Positions 15,215 to 25,366 of a DNA stretch of 64,000 nucleotides are shown piece by piece. Origin of the DNA: Thermoplasmata archaeon (lineage in GTDB: Archaea; Thermoplasmatota; Thermoplasmata; Methanomassiliicoccales; Methanomethylophilaceae); the NCBI GenBank assembly GCA_015063185.1, contig SUSY01000004.1, positions 1-64,000 of the forward strand, written 5' to 3'. Below the pieces are notes generated by a model. That model saw only the letters and a program-made list of their open reading frames with translations, was not told the origin of the DNA and made no database searches. The position numbers and the translations under genes were made by a program. Position 1 is the first letter of the stretch. Every line of letters starts with the position of its first letter.

Positions 15215-18200
15215 CTTCTCGCCTTCCTGTCGTGTATCTTGTTCATCAGTTCGGCAATATCTCTGCCGATGGGTAGTTCATCGGGAGACATCATAGGGGC
15301 TTCCCCTCCTTGGATGTCCTCCCCGTCCGAAAGGTCCTCCATCCAGGATTCTATCTCCAGATAGGAGCTCCTGAGTCTATCCAGGACCTGTTCGTCTGCA
15401 TCCCATATGCCTCTGCTCTCCGCTTCCAACAATCTGCGCGAAATCTCCTCTGCAGCATGTGGGTTGTTGTTACCGAAGAACCTTCTCATCTCCGGATCAT
15501 TGATGTATGTATCGGCGATGCCGTCGAAGATAGAATCCTCCACATCTCCGGTGGATGCACCCCATCCGTACACTCTGGTGATCTTCTTCATCATGTCCGC
15601 GGCACCTTTGTATCCATGGGATTTCATGCCCTCTATCCATTTCGGATTCAGGAGTTTGGATCTGACCACGCGACCGATCTCATCCGATAGCGTACGCACA
15701 CCGACCGCATCCCTTTCCCTGGTATCCCCATAGTATGTGTTCACCTTACCTTCGGACATCTGTCTTGCGGCAGCGGTCAATCCTCCCTGGTTGCTGTAAT
15801 AACAGCAACATCCGAGGAGGTCATGGTCATCCGATACCACCTTGTTGAATGTGAGCGATACGTTCTCCAATGCGGATGCGAACTGCATGCGTGACTCGGT
15901 ACCTTTCCTTCCTCCCCCATATGCATATCCGTTGACGGAGATGTATATGCCGGCCAGGTCCTTCTCGTCGGTCCAGGCACCTGACAGTACAGCTAGGTTC
16001 ACCCCGCTTGTGTACGTTCCGGGTTTCGATGAGAACAGTCTTGCAGTGGCATCGGAGATCTCCATTCCGGATCCCATATCCTTTCTGACATGTTTGGCTA
16101 CGAAGTTCACATCATCCGGTTCATCCAGTGCCGCCACTGCTCTGATGGCGGAATCCACGAGATCCAACCTGTCTGGGAATGTGTCCCTGAGGATTCCGGA
16201 GATTCTTGCGGTGATGTCTATTCTCGGATGGACGAGGTCCTTCTGTGGTATGATCCTGAAGGACTCCACATGTCCGGAGTGATTCCATAGGGGTTCGACA
16301 CCCAGTAACGAGAATATCTCTGCCATCATCTCCCCGTCCGCGGCCATGATGTCATTGGTCATCCATTGGAATGCTACGGATTCGGGATATCCTCCTTCAT
16401 CGTCCACATATTTGTCAAGCAAAGCATCTGCGAGACGGGTTCCGACCCTCCATGCGGAACGTGTAGGTACCCTTCTGGGATCCAACGAATAGAAGTTTCT
16501 GCCGGTCGGTAGGACATCATCTCTTCCTCTGGATATGTAGCCGGATGGGCCTGCGGATGTGTAACCGCCGTTCAATGCGTTGATGAGACTACCGATCTCA
16601 TCCGATCCGGATATGCGGGAAGCGATGTCCTTAATACGTTCAACGTACCCCTCCAGTCCTTCTATCGGATCGGAGCCTATGGACGAGAGGATGGCAGTCC
16701 GGTCCAAGCCTCTCAGTGCGAGTTTGATTATGATGTTACACCTCTTCACAACGGTCTCTGCCAGGGAACCGTTGGTCGCTCCCCTATCCTTGTCAAAGCG
16801 ATTCCTATCACTCAGGAGCGATTGGTAGTCCAACCCCATAGCGGATGCGACAGCCTGTGGTAGGGACGGTTCCCCGGAACGTGTCATGATGGAGGATATC
16901 GTGTCCACCATCTGTTGAAGGTCCAACATCGAACCGAAGGTGTGCATACCCGTTTCCGTACGGCTGTTCCTCATGAGGGACAACATGTCATGGCATCTGG
17001 CGATTATGATGTCCATATCTCCGTCGTGGTCTGCGGGGACATCGTCCAATCCACATTCCTCCATGACCTCGAGGATCTCGTGTTGAAGTGCATGTGCCCT
17101 TGCGGGATCGAATCTGGAGGTCTCGTATTCCGTGACTATGTCATCCAATCTCTGGAACGCTCCGTATAGGCCGCCGGATGCGGTCGGTGCCTGCATGTGT
17201 CCTATGAGTGTGGAATAGATACGTCTCTTCGCCACGGACCCCTCCGGAGGATTGTCCGTATTGTACGTATAGAATATCGGAATGTCCTTGACGGTTATGT
17301 CCGGATAACAGTTCTCGGAAAGTCCGATCGACTTTCCCGGAAGGAATTCGGTCGTACCATGTGTTCCGACGTGGATTATCGCATCCGCGTTATAGATGTC
17401 TCTGATGTAATGGTATGTTGCAAGATATTGATAGGACGGCGGACATTCCGGATCGTGAAGTATCATGCAGACCGATCCGTCACATTTTGCCCCCATGCAT
17501 CCGCGCTTTGGTTGGACCATGACGATGGCATTGCCGAGTTTTATGCCTGTGATCAGGATCTCCCCGTCAATGCACATGGCCTCTCCGGGAGGCTCTCCCC
17601 ATGAGGCGATCATCTTATGCTTGATCTTGTCCGGAAGTGTGGAGAAGTACCTGTCGTACTCTTCGGAGGACATCACGTATACGCATCCCCCGCTGTCACG
17701 TATGCTCTCTTTGGAAGTCCATCTGAATTCGGAGTACGCCTTACGTTCCATGAACATCGAGGTGAGCGATTCCGCATCCTCGGGAACGATCACATTGTAT
17801 CCTGCATCCTTCAGCCCGCGTAGTATGCTGATCACGGAAGCGATCGAATCGAGGCCTGCTGCCGATCCGATATTGGCTTCTACGGATGCGCATGGGCTGT
17901 TGTTCAGGATGAGGACGATCCTCTTTTCGGAATTGTCCTTCTCCGATAGGGCGATTCTCCTTTTGATCCTCTCTGCAATCCTGGTGCATCTGCCCGGTAT
18001 CGGTACTCTGTTGTACATATCGGTGGAATCCGCACGTGTGGCAGCCATCATGATGGGTTCGATCACTCCCTCGAACTCTGGCATAGTGACGCTCCATGGG
18101 ATGTCGGAAGTGATTCCATCGGACGATTCCCAATCCTCTATCGAGGATTCGAGGGAGATGATCGGTTGGAAGACAGGTATGTTAAGGGTTGTCAACTGCT

Positions 18201-18990
18201 CATCCGTCAATCTGGAGGAGGTCTCGTGATCCAGGTCCGGACGTTTGCCGATCAGGAATGTGACCATCTTCACCAAAGCGGAGACTACAGGTCTTCCATC
18301 CCTGACCAGATAAAGGTCTATGCACTCGGAGATGTTCAGCGATCCGATCTCCTCGTTGTGAAGGGAATTGGTCATTATCGGGAGTGTCCCGAGTCCTATC
18401 CTTTCCAATTCGGAGATGAGTTCATCCTCTATTGTGTGTTGATTGCTGATCCACGAACTCCTGGAGACGATGAGTGCGACGAACTTCCTATCGCGGTAAG
18501 GGTACCATTCGAGATACTCCTCCGTTGAAGTGAATATATGGTCTCCGGTGTCGGGGTGTACGATGCCGTGCCACGGGATGGATCTCGGTTCATCGTATTC
18601 CACGGAATCATCGATGAACGTGTTCTCAAGATAGCGGAACATGTTCCTGATGTTGGTCGTGTCACCGTTCTGCTCGTAGGCATACGTCTTCGATACTATC
18701 TTGGGATCGACGGTGGACATGCTCCAATACGACGGGTCCTGACCGAAACAGATTATCCTCTTGTTTTCGAGTTTGGATATCGGTTGGATCAGTTCGTCCC
18801 AGAATTGGTGGGTGGTACGATGGAGTATGATGAGGTCCGATGATTCCATCTCCTTCATCAGAAGTTCTAACCTGTTCCTGTCGGTATCCAATTCCCTTTC
18901 CGAGAACACCTTCGTCTCGAATATGGATTCCCCGGAGATGGATGTGACGGTCGGATACAACGTATCCCAGATGACGATCGTAAGCTTCAT
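15211..18990 (-). CDS. cobN: CobN-like cobaltochelatase large subunit
   Basis: 1259-residue CobN/BchH-family chelatase subunit that inserts cobalt into the corrin ring, with the AAA+ and VWA subunits encoded just upstream. Typical segments are HVGTHGTTEFLPGKS, the central glycine-rich AVASAMGLDYQSL region, LPTGRNFYSLDPRRVPTRSAW and YGWGASTGDVEDSIFD. An in-frame start exists at 19047, but the ATG at 18990 gives MKLTIVIWDTLYPTV one base after the stop of the VWA frame. In a methylotrophic or corrinoid-dependent methanogen this supplies cobamide for methyl transfer. A magnesium-chelatase role is unlikely but F430-type nickel insertion cannot be excluded from sequence alone. Confidence 0.9.
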   Translation of the reverse strand: MKLTIVIWDTLYPTVTSISGESIFETKVFSERELDTDRNRLELLMKEMESSDLIILHRTTHQFWDELIQPISKLENKRIICFGQDPSYWSMSTVDPKIVSKTYAYEQNGDTTNIRNMFRYLENTFIDDSVEYDEPRSIPWHGIVHPDTGDHIFTSTEEYLEWYPYRDRKFVALIVSRSSWISNQHTIEDELISELERIGLGTLPIMTNSLHNEEIGSLNISECIDLYLVRDGRPVVSALVKMVTFLIGKRPDLDHETSSRLTDEQLTTLNIPVFQPIISLESSIEDWESSDGITSDIPWSVTMPEFEGVIEPIMMAATRADSTDMYNRVPIPGRCTRIAERIKRRIALSEKDNSEKRIVLILNNSPCASVEANIGSAAGLDSIASVISILRGLKDAGYNVIVPEDAESLTSMFMERKAYSEFRWTSKESIRDSGGCVYVMSSEEYDRYFSTLPDKIKHKMIASWGEPPGEAMCIDGEILITGIKLGNAIVMVQPKRGCMGAKCDGSVCMILHDPECPPSYQYLATYHYIRDIYNADAIIHVGTHGTTEFLPGKSIGLSENCYPDITVKDIPIFYTYNTDNPPEGSVAKRRIYSTLIGHMQAPTASGGLYGAFQRLDDIVTEYETSRFDPARAHALQHEILEVMEECGLDDVPADHDGDMDIIIARCHDMLSLMRNSRTETGMHTFGSMLDLQQMVDTISSIMTRSGEPSLPQAVASAMGLDYQSLLSDRNRFDKDRGATNGSLAETVVKRCNIIIKLALRGLDRTAILSSIGSDPIEGLEGYVERIKDIASRISGSDEIGSLINALNGGYTSAGPSGYISRGRDDVLPTGRNFYSLDPRRVPTRSAWRVGTRLADALLDKYVDDEGGYPESVAFQWMTNDIMAADGEMMAEIFSLLGVEPLWNHSGHVESFRIIPQKDLVHPRIDITARISGILRDTFPDRLDLVDSAIRAVAALDEPDDVNFVAKHVRKDMGSGMEISDATARLFSSKPGTYTSGVNLAVLSGAWTDEKDLAGIYISVNGYAYGGGRKGTESRMQFASALENVSLTFNKVVSDDHDLLGCCCYYSNQGGLTAAARQMSEGKVNTYYGDTRERDAVGVRTLSDEIGRVVRSKLLNPKWIEGMKSHGYKGAADMMKKITRVYGWGASTGDVEDSIFDGIADTYINDPEMRRFFGNNNPHAAEEISRRLLEAESRGIWDADEQVLDRLRSSYLEIESWMEDLSDGEDIQGGEAPMMSPDELPIGRDIAELMNKIHDRKARR

Positions 18991-18991
18991 T

Positions 18992-19759
18992 TCACACCTG
19001 TGTAGCGTTCTTGGTTGCCTTGGAAATGGCATCGCTTCCGATGTCATCGAGTTTCATGTATTTGGCATCGAGTACATCGGCCATCTTCTTCGCGAGTCCG
19101 AGTTTGATCATCCCCTGTTCAGTATCGAGGAACAGGGATCTGAACCCGTTGTCCCTTATGGATGCACAGACCTTCAGACTGTCATCCGTGGGATCGTTGT
19201 CCTTCACCAATGGGATGTTGCCTCTTCCATCGGATACGACGACCAAGAGGTACAGGTCCTTGGGGCGCTTTACACGTTCGTTGATCATCAGTCTCTCGGC
19301 AACGGTCAATCCTTTGGCCAAAGGAGTCTTTCCGCCGGTCGGCATTACCTCCATCCTTCTTTTGGCCAATTCAACACTGTTCGTGGGAGGTACCAGAACT
19401 TCTGCACCCGGTCCTCTGAAAGAGACTAGGGCGACCCTGTCCCTCTTTTGATATGCATCCGTAAGTATGGAGAGCATCGCGCCCTTGACAGCGGACATCC
19501 TCTTCTTTGCCCCCATGGATCCGCTGGCATCCACGAGGAACACGATGGTGACCCCTGTTCTGCGTTGATAGACCTTCTCCATCACATCGGATTCTTTTAT
19601 GGACAATGTTCCGTCCGGAAGTACGCTACCGTTCCTTGCAGCTGTCCTTACGGTTGCATCGATGGCTATGCTGTTGGGTTTACCGTGCGGTATCCTGCTA
19701 CCTACATATCTGCCGGAATACGACTCCGTCTCGGAACGTCTTCCTGTACTGTCCCGCAC
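18992..19759 (-). CDS. chlD: ChlD-type VWA half of the chelatase, in the -1 frame of the upstream gene
   Basis: Von Willebrand A-domain segment with the MIDAS motif in FLVDASGSMGAKKRMSAVKGA, the Thr in GGKTPLAKGL and Asp in VVSDGRGN. Upstream is the Ser/Arg-rich linker (DSTGRRSETESYSGRYVGS) usual in ChlD. The first in-frame start is a GTG at 19759 with no clear ribosome site, yet the frame stays open and reads ChlD-like ([15 protein letters not shown]) back to the slippery CCCTTTC at 19807-19813. A -1 shift there would give one 642-residue AAA+/VWA protein of normal ChlD length, with cobN 1 bp downstream. Confidence 0.88.
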   Translation of the reverse strand: MRDSTGRRSETESYSGRYVGSRIPHGKPNSIAIDATVRTAARNGSVLPDGTLSIKESDVMEKVYQRRTGVTIVFLVDASGSMGAKKRMSAVKGAMLSILTDAYQKRDRVALVSFRGPGAEVLVPPTNSVELAKRRMEVMPTGGKTPLAKGLTVAERLMINERVKRPKDLYLLVVVSDGRGNIPLVKDNDPTDDSLKVCASIRDNGFRSLFLDTEQGMIKLGLAKKMADVLDAKYMKLDDIGSDAISKATKNATQV

Positions 19760-19813
19760 GATACCGTCGATCCTCAGTTGCGGGTTGATTTCCGAGGATC
19801 TTATGCGAAAGGG
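19753..19813 (-). promoter_or_regulatory. Predicted -1 programmed frameshift signal (heptamer plus H-type pseudoknot)
   Basis: On the minus strand: CCCTTTC (19813-19807) fits X XXY YYZ with the upstream gene frame C-CCT-TTC. Spacer GCATAA (6 nt) contains the 0-frame stop TAA. Stem 1 pairs GATCCTCGG (19800-19792) with CTGAGGATC (19777-19769), nine pairs with one G-U. Loop bases CCCGCA (19784-19779) are complementary to TGCGGG (19758-19753), six pairs, forming stem 2 of a pseudoknot. The -1 frame continues into the VWA domain. Confidence 0.85.
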
Positions 19814-20919
19814 TCGGTGGACTTGAAGTTCTTCGTAGAGGTGCCATCAGAGGTGGCACTACCGGTCTGTTCGGATTGTTCGATATCCTTTCCGATGGCC
19901 TCTTCTACGGCATCCTCTATCCTTCTCTCGTCAGTCTCTGGATCGTCGAAAGGTGTCTTCTTCATACGGTGTGTGAGAACCAGCGTTGCTGCTTCACGGA
20001 TATCGTTCTGATTGACATCGGTTCTGCCTGCGAATGCGGCGATGGCGGACGAGGTCTTCATCATTGTGATGTCTCCGCGGTGTCCGTCCACTCCGAGTTT
20101 GATGCATATATCTACGATGATACGCAACATTTCCTTGGATATCTTGACCTTCGGAAGGAGTTCCTTTGCCTTCAGTATGGCATCCGCGGTAGCCTCGTCC
20201 TCTCCGGACCATTTCTCGATAAATGCTTTCTGATCCTCCTCGAACTCCGCACGTCTGAGGATGATCTCCAGTCTGGTTTCGGGATCGTCGATACCGATGA
20301 CGTTGACGCAAAGTCCGAAACGGTCGAGGAGCTGTGGTCTCAGGTCACCCTCCTCGGGATTCATGGTACCGATGAGGATAAAATCGGAAGGGTGGGAGTA
20401 CGATATGCCTTCACGTTCGACGGTATTGACCCCCATAGCGGCAGCATCCAAGAGAACGTCGACTATGTGATCGTTGAGGAGGTTCACTTCGTCCACATAC
20501 AGGATGTTCCTGTGTGCTTCGGCAAGGATGCCGGGTTCGAACTTCCTTTCACCGTGCTTAATGGCGGCAGAGATGTCCAGAGTACCGACGACCTTGTCCT
20601 CTGTCGCGGATATCGGTAGTTCCACGACCCTCATCCTTTGGCTTGCTGTCTGGAGTGCTGGGCTTTCCCTGCATTTCTTGCACATCTCCTCGGGATGATT
20701 GGGGTCGCAGGAGAATTCGCATCCTACGACCACATCATGCTTGGGAAGGAGTGCCGCCAAGGACCTCACGGACGTGGATTTGGCGGTTCCCCTGTCCCCT
20801 TTGATCAGTACTCCTCCGATCCCGGGGTTGATAGCGTTCAGCATCAGGGCGGTCTTCATACGCTCCTGGCCGACGATGGCCGAGAATGGAAAGAGCACAC
20901 GCTCGTGATGCTCGGACAT
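19801..20919 (-). CDS. ChlI-like AAA+ chelatase subunit (0-frame product of chlD)
   Basis: 372-residue AAA+ ATPase of the magnesium/cobalt chelatase type. Walker A is [15 protein letters not shown], Walker [14 protein letters not shown], sensor 1 [25 protein letters not shown] Cys cluster ([13 protein letters not shown]) sits in the usual insertion. It ends after an acidic linker at TAA directly behind the slippery heptamer. Read normally it is a ChlI-like small subunit; after a -1 shift it is the N-terminal half of ChlD. AGGTGA lies before its ATG, which comes 4 bp after the carB stop. Confidence 0.9.
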   Translation of the reverse strand: MSEHHERVLFPFSAIVGQERMKTALMLNAINPGIGGVLIKGDRGTAKSTSVRSLAALLPKHDVVVGCEFSCDPNHPEEMCKKCRESPALQTASQRMRVVELPISATEDKVVGTLDISAAIKHGERKFEPGILAEAHRNILYVDEVNLLNDHIVDVLLDAAAMGVNTVEREGISYSHPSDFILIGTMNPEEGDLRPQLLDRFGLCVNVIGIDDPETRLEIILRRAEFEEDQKAFIEKWSGEDEATADAILKAKELLPKVKISKEMLRIIVDICIKLGVDGHRGDITMMKTSSAIAAFAGRTDVNQNDIREAATLVLTHRMKKTPFDDPETDERRIEDAVEEAIGKDIEQSEQTGSATSDGTSTKNFKSTDPFA

Positions 20920-20923
20920 CGAT

Positions 20924-23900
20924 TCACCTGTGGAATTCCTTCATTCCGCGAACGCCGAGCTTCTGGTCCCTCGCGACTTTAATCGCAGCGACAGCGATGT
21001 TGGCTCCCTGTACCGTGGTCATCGAAGGGATCTCCAGTTCGACCGCGGTACGGCGCATGGTGGCACCGTCCCTGACCGCTCCGCTCTTGAGTGAGGGGGT
21101 GTTGATGATCAGATTGATCTTGCCCTGCCTCATCAGGCTGAGTCCGTCGATTCCCATGTTCTCGTTGACCTTGAATACGGTGGTCGCAGGGATGTTGTTG
21201 TTCCTAAGGAATGTGGAGGTTCCTTTGGTCGCGTAGATGGTGAATCCCATCTCGTTGAGTGCTTTTGCGGCAGGAAGGATATTGTCCTTATCATCATCGT
21301 TGACGGTGATGTACACTCCTCCCTCGGTAGGCAGTTTGTTTCCTGCAGCCACGAGCGCCTTGTAACATGCGATATCGAAATTCTCATCGATTCCCATGAC
21401 CTCTCCTGTGGACTTCATCTCTGGTGTGAGGATGGAGTCCACTCCGACCAGTTTCAGGAACGGGAAGACGGAGGCCTTGATGGCATAGTGGTCGAGGGTC
21501 TTGTATCCGGAACCGAGTCCCACATCCTTGAGGGTCTTTCCGAGCATGATCTGTGTGGAGATCTTCGCCAGTGGGATTCCGGTGGCCTTTGAGATGAATG
21601 GGACCGTCCTGGAGGATCTGGGGTTTGCCTCGATCATGTAGATCTTTCCGTTCTTAACTGCCAACTGGAGGTTCATGAGTCCGCGGATGTTGAGTCCGAG
21701 TGCTACCTTCCTGGATACTTCGAGGACCTCTTCGAGCTCAGCATTGGTGAGGGTGAACGGTGGGAGGACCATTGTGGCATCTCCTGAATGCACTCCTGCG
21801 TACTCCACGTGTTCCATGATTCCTCCGACGAACACATCGGTTCCGTCACAGAGGAGGTCGACATCCAGTTCGACTGCCTGTGTGAGGTACTTGTCGATCA
21901 GGATGGGGTGGTTCCTGGAGACCTTGACGGCAGTCTCGACGTAGGTCCTGAGTTCATCGGTGGAGTAGACGATCTCCATCGCACGTCCTCCAAGCACGTA
22001 GGAGGGTCTGACGAGTACGGGGTATCCGATATCCTCTGCGATGGCCTTGGCCTCTTCGAAGGAGTATCCGGTACCGGACTTTGGTTGTTCGATCTTGAGG
22101 TCGTCCATGAGCTTGGAGAACCTTCTCCTGTCCTCTGCCACATCCATGTCGTCGGGTTTGGTTCCGAGGATCTTGGTATTGGTGCCTTCGAGTGCCTTCT
22201 CCAGATCCAATGCCAGGTTGACACTGGTCTGTCCGCCGTACTGACAGATGACTCCGTCCGCTTCCTCGGCCTCGATGATGTTGAGGACATCCTCGAGGGT
22301 CAGAGGCTCGAAGTAGAGTCTATCGGAGATGTCGAAGTCGGTGGACACTGTCTCGGGATTGTTGTTGATGATGACTGCATCGATCCCCTCATTTTGGAGT
22401 GCCATGACAGAGTGGACGCAGCTGTAATCGAACTCGATACCCTGTCCGATCCTGATGGGACCTCCACCGATGATGACGACACTCTTCTTGGACTTGTCAC
22501 GTTTGAGTTCCGTGGTGCGTCCGTATGTGGAATAGAAGTAGGGGGTCTGTGCCTCGTACTCTCCGGCGCAGGTGTCGACCATCTTGTAGGTGGGGACGAT
22601 TCCCATCTCCTTCCTTGTCTTGCGGACAGACATCTCGTCGGCTCCGGTGAATTTCGCAATCACGGCATCTGCGAATCCCATGTCCTTGGCGGCCTTCATG
22701 AGTTCAGGAGTCATCTTCTCGTTGGCGAGTCTCTGCTCCATCTTCACGATGTTGTCGAACTTGGTGATGAAGAACGGATCCCACTGTGCGAGTTTGGAGA
22801 CCTTCTCGATTCCCCATCCTCTTCTGAGTGCCTCTGCGATGGCGAACATGCGCCTATCAGTGGCATGGATGAGCTCATCCTCGATTTCCTCATCGGAAGC
22901 ATCCATCCTATCAAGGTGGTTGACTCCGATCTCCAGGGATCTGATGCCCTTGAGGATCGCTTCCTCGAAAGTGCGTCCGATGGCCATGGTCTCTCCGGTG
23001 GACTTCATCTGTGTACCAAGATGCCTGTCGACGGTACGGAACTTATCGAAAGGCCATCTGGGGATCTTCATGACCACATAATCGATAGCGGGTTCGAATG
23101 CCGCGGAGGTGGTTCCGGTGACCTTGTTGGGGATCTCGTCGAGGTTGTATCCGACTGCAATCTTTGCGGAGACACGCGCAATCGGGTATCCGGTGGCCTT
23201 GGATGCCAATGCGGACGATCTGGAGACACGGGGGTTGACCTCGATGAGCCTGTAGTCACCGTTCTCAGGGTTGAAGGCGAACTGTACGTTGCATCCTCCT
23301 TCGATTTCGAGGGCACGGATGACCTTCAGTGAAGCCGTCTTGAGTCTCTGATGGTCCTTCGCGGAGAGGGTGAGGCAGGGTGCACAGACGATACTTTCAC
23401 CGGTGTGGATACCCATTGCATCGATGTTCTCCATGTTACAGATGATGATGCAGTTGTCATTATGATCCCTCATGACCTCGTATTCGTATTCCTTCCATCC
23501 AAGGACGCTCTCTTCGATGAGGACCTGGTGGATACGGGAGTATGCAAGACCCCTTCCACAGATGTCTCTGAGTTCCTCTTCGTTGTATGCGATACCTCCG
23601 CCGGTACCTCCGAGGGTGTATGCGGGTCTGACGAGAACAGGGTATCTTCCGATGTACTCGACCGCTTCGAGAGCTTCCTCGATGGATGTACAGGTCCTAC
23701 TGAGCGGCACGGGCTCTCCGATGGCCTCCATGGTCTCCTTGAAGAGTTCCCTATCCTCGGATTTGGCGATGGCATCGGGCTGTGTTCCGAGAAGTGTGAC
23801 CCCGAGTCTGTCGAGCGTTCCGTTCTCTGCGAGTTCGGAACAGATGTTGAGTGCGGTTTGACCTCCCATACCTGCCATGATACCGTCTACACCCTCCTTC

Positions 23901-24130
23901 TCGATGATCTTGGCAACGATGTCCGCGGTCATTGGTTCGATGTAGACCGCATCGGCCATGTCGAGGTCGGTCTGGATGGTTGCAGGGTTGGAGTTGACGA
24001 GGACCGTCTTGTATCCTTCCTCTCTGAGTGATTTACAGGCTTGTGATCCGGAGAAGTCGAACTCCGCTGCCTGTCCGATGACGATCGGACCTGATCCGAT
24101 GACCATGAGCTTCTTGAATTCCTTTCTCAT
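20924..24130 (-). CDS. carB: Carbamoyl-phosphate synthase large subunit
   Basis: 1068 residues, full length. Two homologous ATP-grasp halves (each with [19 protein letters not shown] / [18 protein letters not shown] and [16 protein letters not shown] / [15 protein letters not shown]) are followed by an MGS-like allosteric domain from about residue 930. It makes carbamoyl phosphate from bicarbonate, two ATP and ammonia for arginine and pyrimidine synthesis. Overlaps carA by 4 bp (ATGA). Long antisense open frames over it are codon-bias shadows. Confidence 0.95.
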   Translation of the reverse strand: MRKEFKKLMVIGSGPIVIGQAAEFDFSGSQACKSLREEGYKTVLVNSNPATIQTDLDMADAVYIEPMTADIVAKIIEKEGVDGIMAGMGGQTALNICSELAENGTLDRLGVTLLGTQPDAIAKSEDRELFKETMEAIGEPVPLSRTCTSIEEALEAVEYIGRYPVLVRPAYTLGGTGGGIAYNEEELRDICGRGLAYSRIHQVLIEESVLGWKEYEYEVMRDHNDNCIIICNMENIDAMGIHTGESIVCAPCLTLSAKDHQRLKTASLKVIRALEIEGGCNVQFAFNPENGDYRLIEVNPRVSRSSALASKATGYPIARVSAKIAVGYNLDEIPNKVTGTTSAAFEPAIDYVVMKIPRWPFDKFRTVDRHLGTQMKSTGETMAIGRTFEEAILKGIRSLEIGVNHLDRMDASDEEIEDELIHATDRRMFAIAEALRRGWGIEKVSKLAQWDPFFITKFDNIVKMEQRLANEKMTPELMKAAKDMGFADAVIAKFTGADEMSVRKTRKEMGIVPTYKMVDTCAGEYEAQTPYFYSTYGRTTELKRDKSKKSVVIIGGGPIRIGQGIEFDYSCVHSVMALQNEGIDAVIINNNPETVSTDFDISDRLYFEPLTLEDVLNIIEAEEADGVICQYGGQTSVNLALDLEKALEGTNTKILGTKPDDMDVAEDRRRFSKLMDDLKIEQPKSGTGYSFEEAKAIAEDIGYPVLVRPSYVLGGRAMEIVYSTDELRTYVETAVKVSRNHPILIDKYLTQAVELDVDLLCDGTDVFVGGIMEHVEYAGVHSGDATMVLPPFTLTNAELEEVLEVSRKVALGLNIRGLMNLQLAVKNGKIYMIEANPRSSRTVPFISKATGIPLAKISTQIMLGKTLKDVGLGSGYKTLDHYAIKASVFPFLKLVGVDSILTPEMKSTGEVMGIDENFDIACYKALVAAGNKLPTEGGVYITVNDDDKDNILPAAKALNEMGFTIYATKGTSTFLRNNNIPATTVFKVNENMGIDGLSLMRQGKINLIINTPSLKSGAVRDGATMRRTAVELEIPSMTTVQGANIAVAAIKVARDQKLGVRGMKEFHR

Positions 24131-25191
24131 TTCCTCGCCTCCATCATCTTGGTGAAGTCCTCGTAGACAAATGCGGTGTCAGAGGATTCTCCGGGGGTGT
24201 ACTGACAGGTGATGATGGGGAGATCCTTGTGTCTGGTGCCTTCCACGGATTTATCATTGATGTTGATCTGGTCTGCGATCAGTCCGGTGCCCTCGAGGGA
24301 TGCATCGTCGACTGCATATCCATGATTCTGAGTGGTGATGTAGATCCTGTTTCCACAGCGGACGGGTTGACTGGTCCCTCTGTGGCCGTATTTGAGTTTG
24401 TATGTCTTTCCACCGAGTGCAAGAGCGACGACCTGGCTGCCAAAGCAGAGTCCCATGATGGCGGTCTGGGTAGAGAGGTCCTTGACGGTCTTCACGACGG
24501 TATCAATGATTGCGGGGTGTGCAGGGTTTCCCGGTCCGTTGGCGATGACCACTCCGTTGACACCTGCATCCATTATGACCTGTGCCGGGGTGTCGTATGG
24601 GAAAACCTTGAGGTTATATCTTGCCGAGAGCGAGTCCTTGATGTCATTCTTGAGTCCGCAGTCGATGACTCCGACGGTGAGGTTCTTACCGTTATCGATG
24701 GAGTATGCGGATTCACAGGAGACCTTTGCGACCAGGTTCTCATCTGAAACCTTCTTTAATTCGGTCATGACCGAATCTATTTCGGATTTGTCGAACACAA
24801 TCGCTCCTCTGAGGGTTCCGTTCTTACGGATCCTGATGGTGAGTTCGCGGGTATCGATTCCTGCGATAGCGGGAATCTGATGCTCCTTGAGGAAATCATC
24901 GAGTTTCCTACCGTTGTACATCGGTGAGGGGTCTTTACAGTACTCCTTCACGACGAGTCCACTGATCCATACATTGTTGGACATGTATGCATCATCGGTG
25001 ATTCCATAGTCGCCGATAAGAGGGTATGTAGAAATGAGTATCTGACCACAGTTGGTGGGGTCGGTAAGACATTCCTGATAGCCTCCCATAGCAGTGTTGA
25101 AAACGACTTCTCCGAAGTTGACCTTCTCAAATCCGAAGGCCTCTCCTTCGAGAACCGTTCCGTCCTCGAGAACAAGATAGTTAGTTGCCAT
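24127..25191 (-). CDS. carA: Carbamoyl-phosphate synthase small subunit with altered glutaminase triad
   Basis: 354 residues: N-terminal CPSase small-subunit domain (GEAFGFEKVNFGEVVFNTAMGGYQE) and C-terminal class I amidotransferase. The nucleophile Cys is kept in GLCFGSQVVALALGG and NHGYAVD is present. The C-terminal motif that normally reads QYHPEASPGP is QYTPGESS here, so the catalytic His and Glu are absent, as if four residues were deleted. GGNHPV is also changed, to GTSQPV. Glutamine hydrolysis is therefore doubtful, and CarB may use free ammonia with CarA as a structural partner. First gene of the long carAB-chlD-cobN-ABC run. TATA-like ATTAAATAG lies about 30 bp upstream. Confidence 0.92.
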   Translation of the reverse strand: MATNYLVLEDGTVLEGEAFGFEKVNFGEVVFNTAMGGYQECLTDPTNCGQILISTYPLIGDYGITDDAYMSNNVWISGLVVKEYCKDPSPMYNGRKLDDFLKEHQIPAIAGIDTRELTIRIRKNGTLRGAIVFDKSEIDSVMTELKKVSDENLVAKVSCESAYSIDNGKNLTVGVIDCGLKNDIKDSLSARYNLKVFPYDTPAQVIMDAGVNGVVIANGPGNPAHPAIIDTVVKTVKDLSTQTAIMGLCFGSQVVALALGGKTYKLKYGHRGTSQPVRCGNRIYITTQNHGYAVDDASLEGTGLIADQININDKSVEGTRHKDLPIITCQYTPGESSDTAFVYEDFTKMMEARK

Positions 25192-25278
25192 CGGAGATTC
25201 TTACATTCTCATTTTCTATTTAATCTGTAGCCCTGAGGTAAGACAGGCATCGTTCTGAGTTGTCGGATTGTGAACATA

Positions 25279-25313
25279 ACGCGCGTGTTGTTATTTTCTC
25301 TATATATATTAAG
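25279..25313 (+). promoter_or_regulatory. Pelota gene promoter region with ACGCGCGT palindrome
   Basis: ACGCGCGT at 25279-25286 is a perfect palindrome, followed about 14 bp later by the TATA-like CTATATATATTA (25301-25312). The region also serves the divergent carA gene. Confidence 0.45.
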
Positions 25314-25366
25314 TGAATAGGGCCAAGGTGGCAGGTGTTAATAGCAGGATTGTCATAGGGGCGATT

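Noticed and set aside
15211-19047. Longer CobN start at 19047
   Set aside because: The added residues overlap the VWA gene; ATG 18990 matches the family start and the operon spacing.
21788-23332. Open frame of 514 codons antisense to carB
   Set aside because: Lies entirely over a well-conserved gene, has Asp/Gly/His-rich shadow composition and no ribosome site; explained by codon bias.
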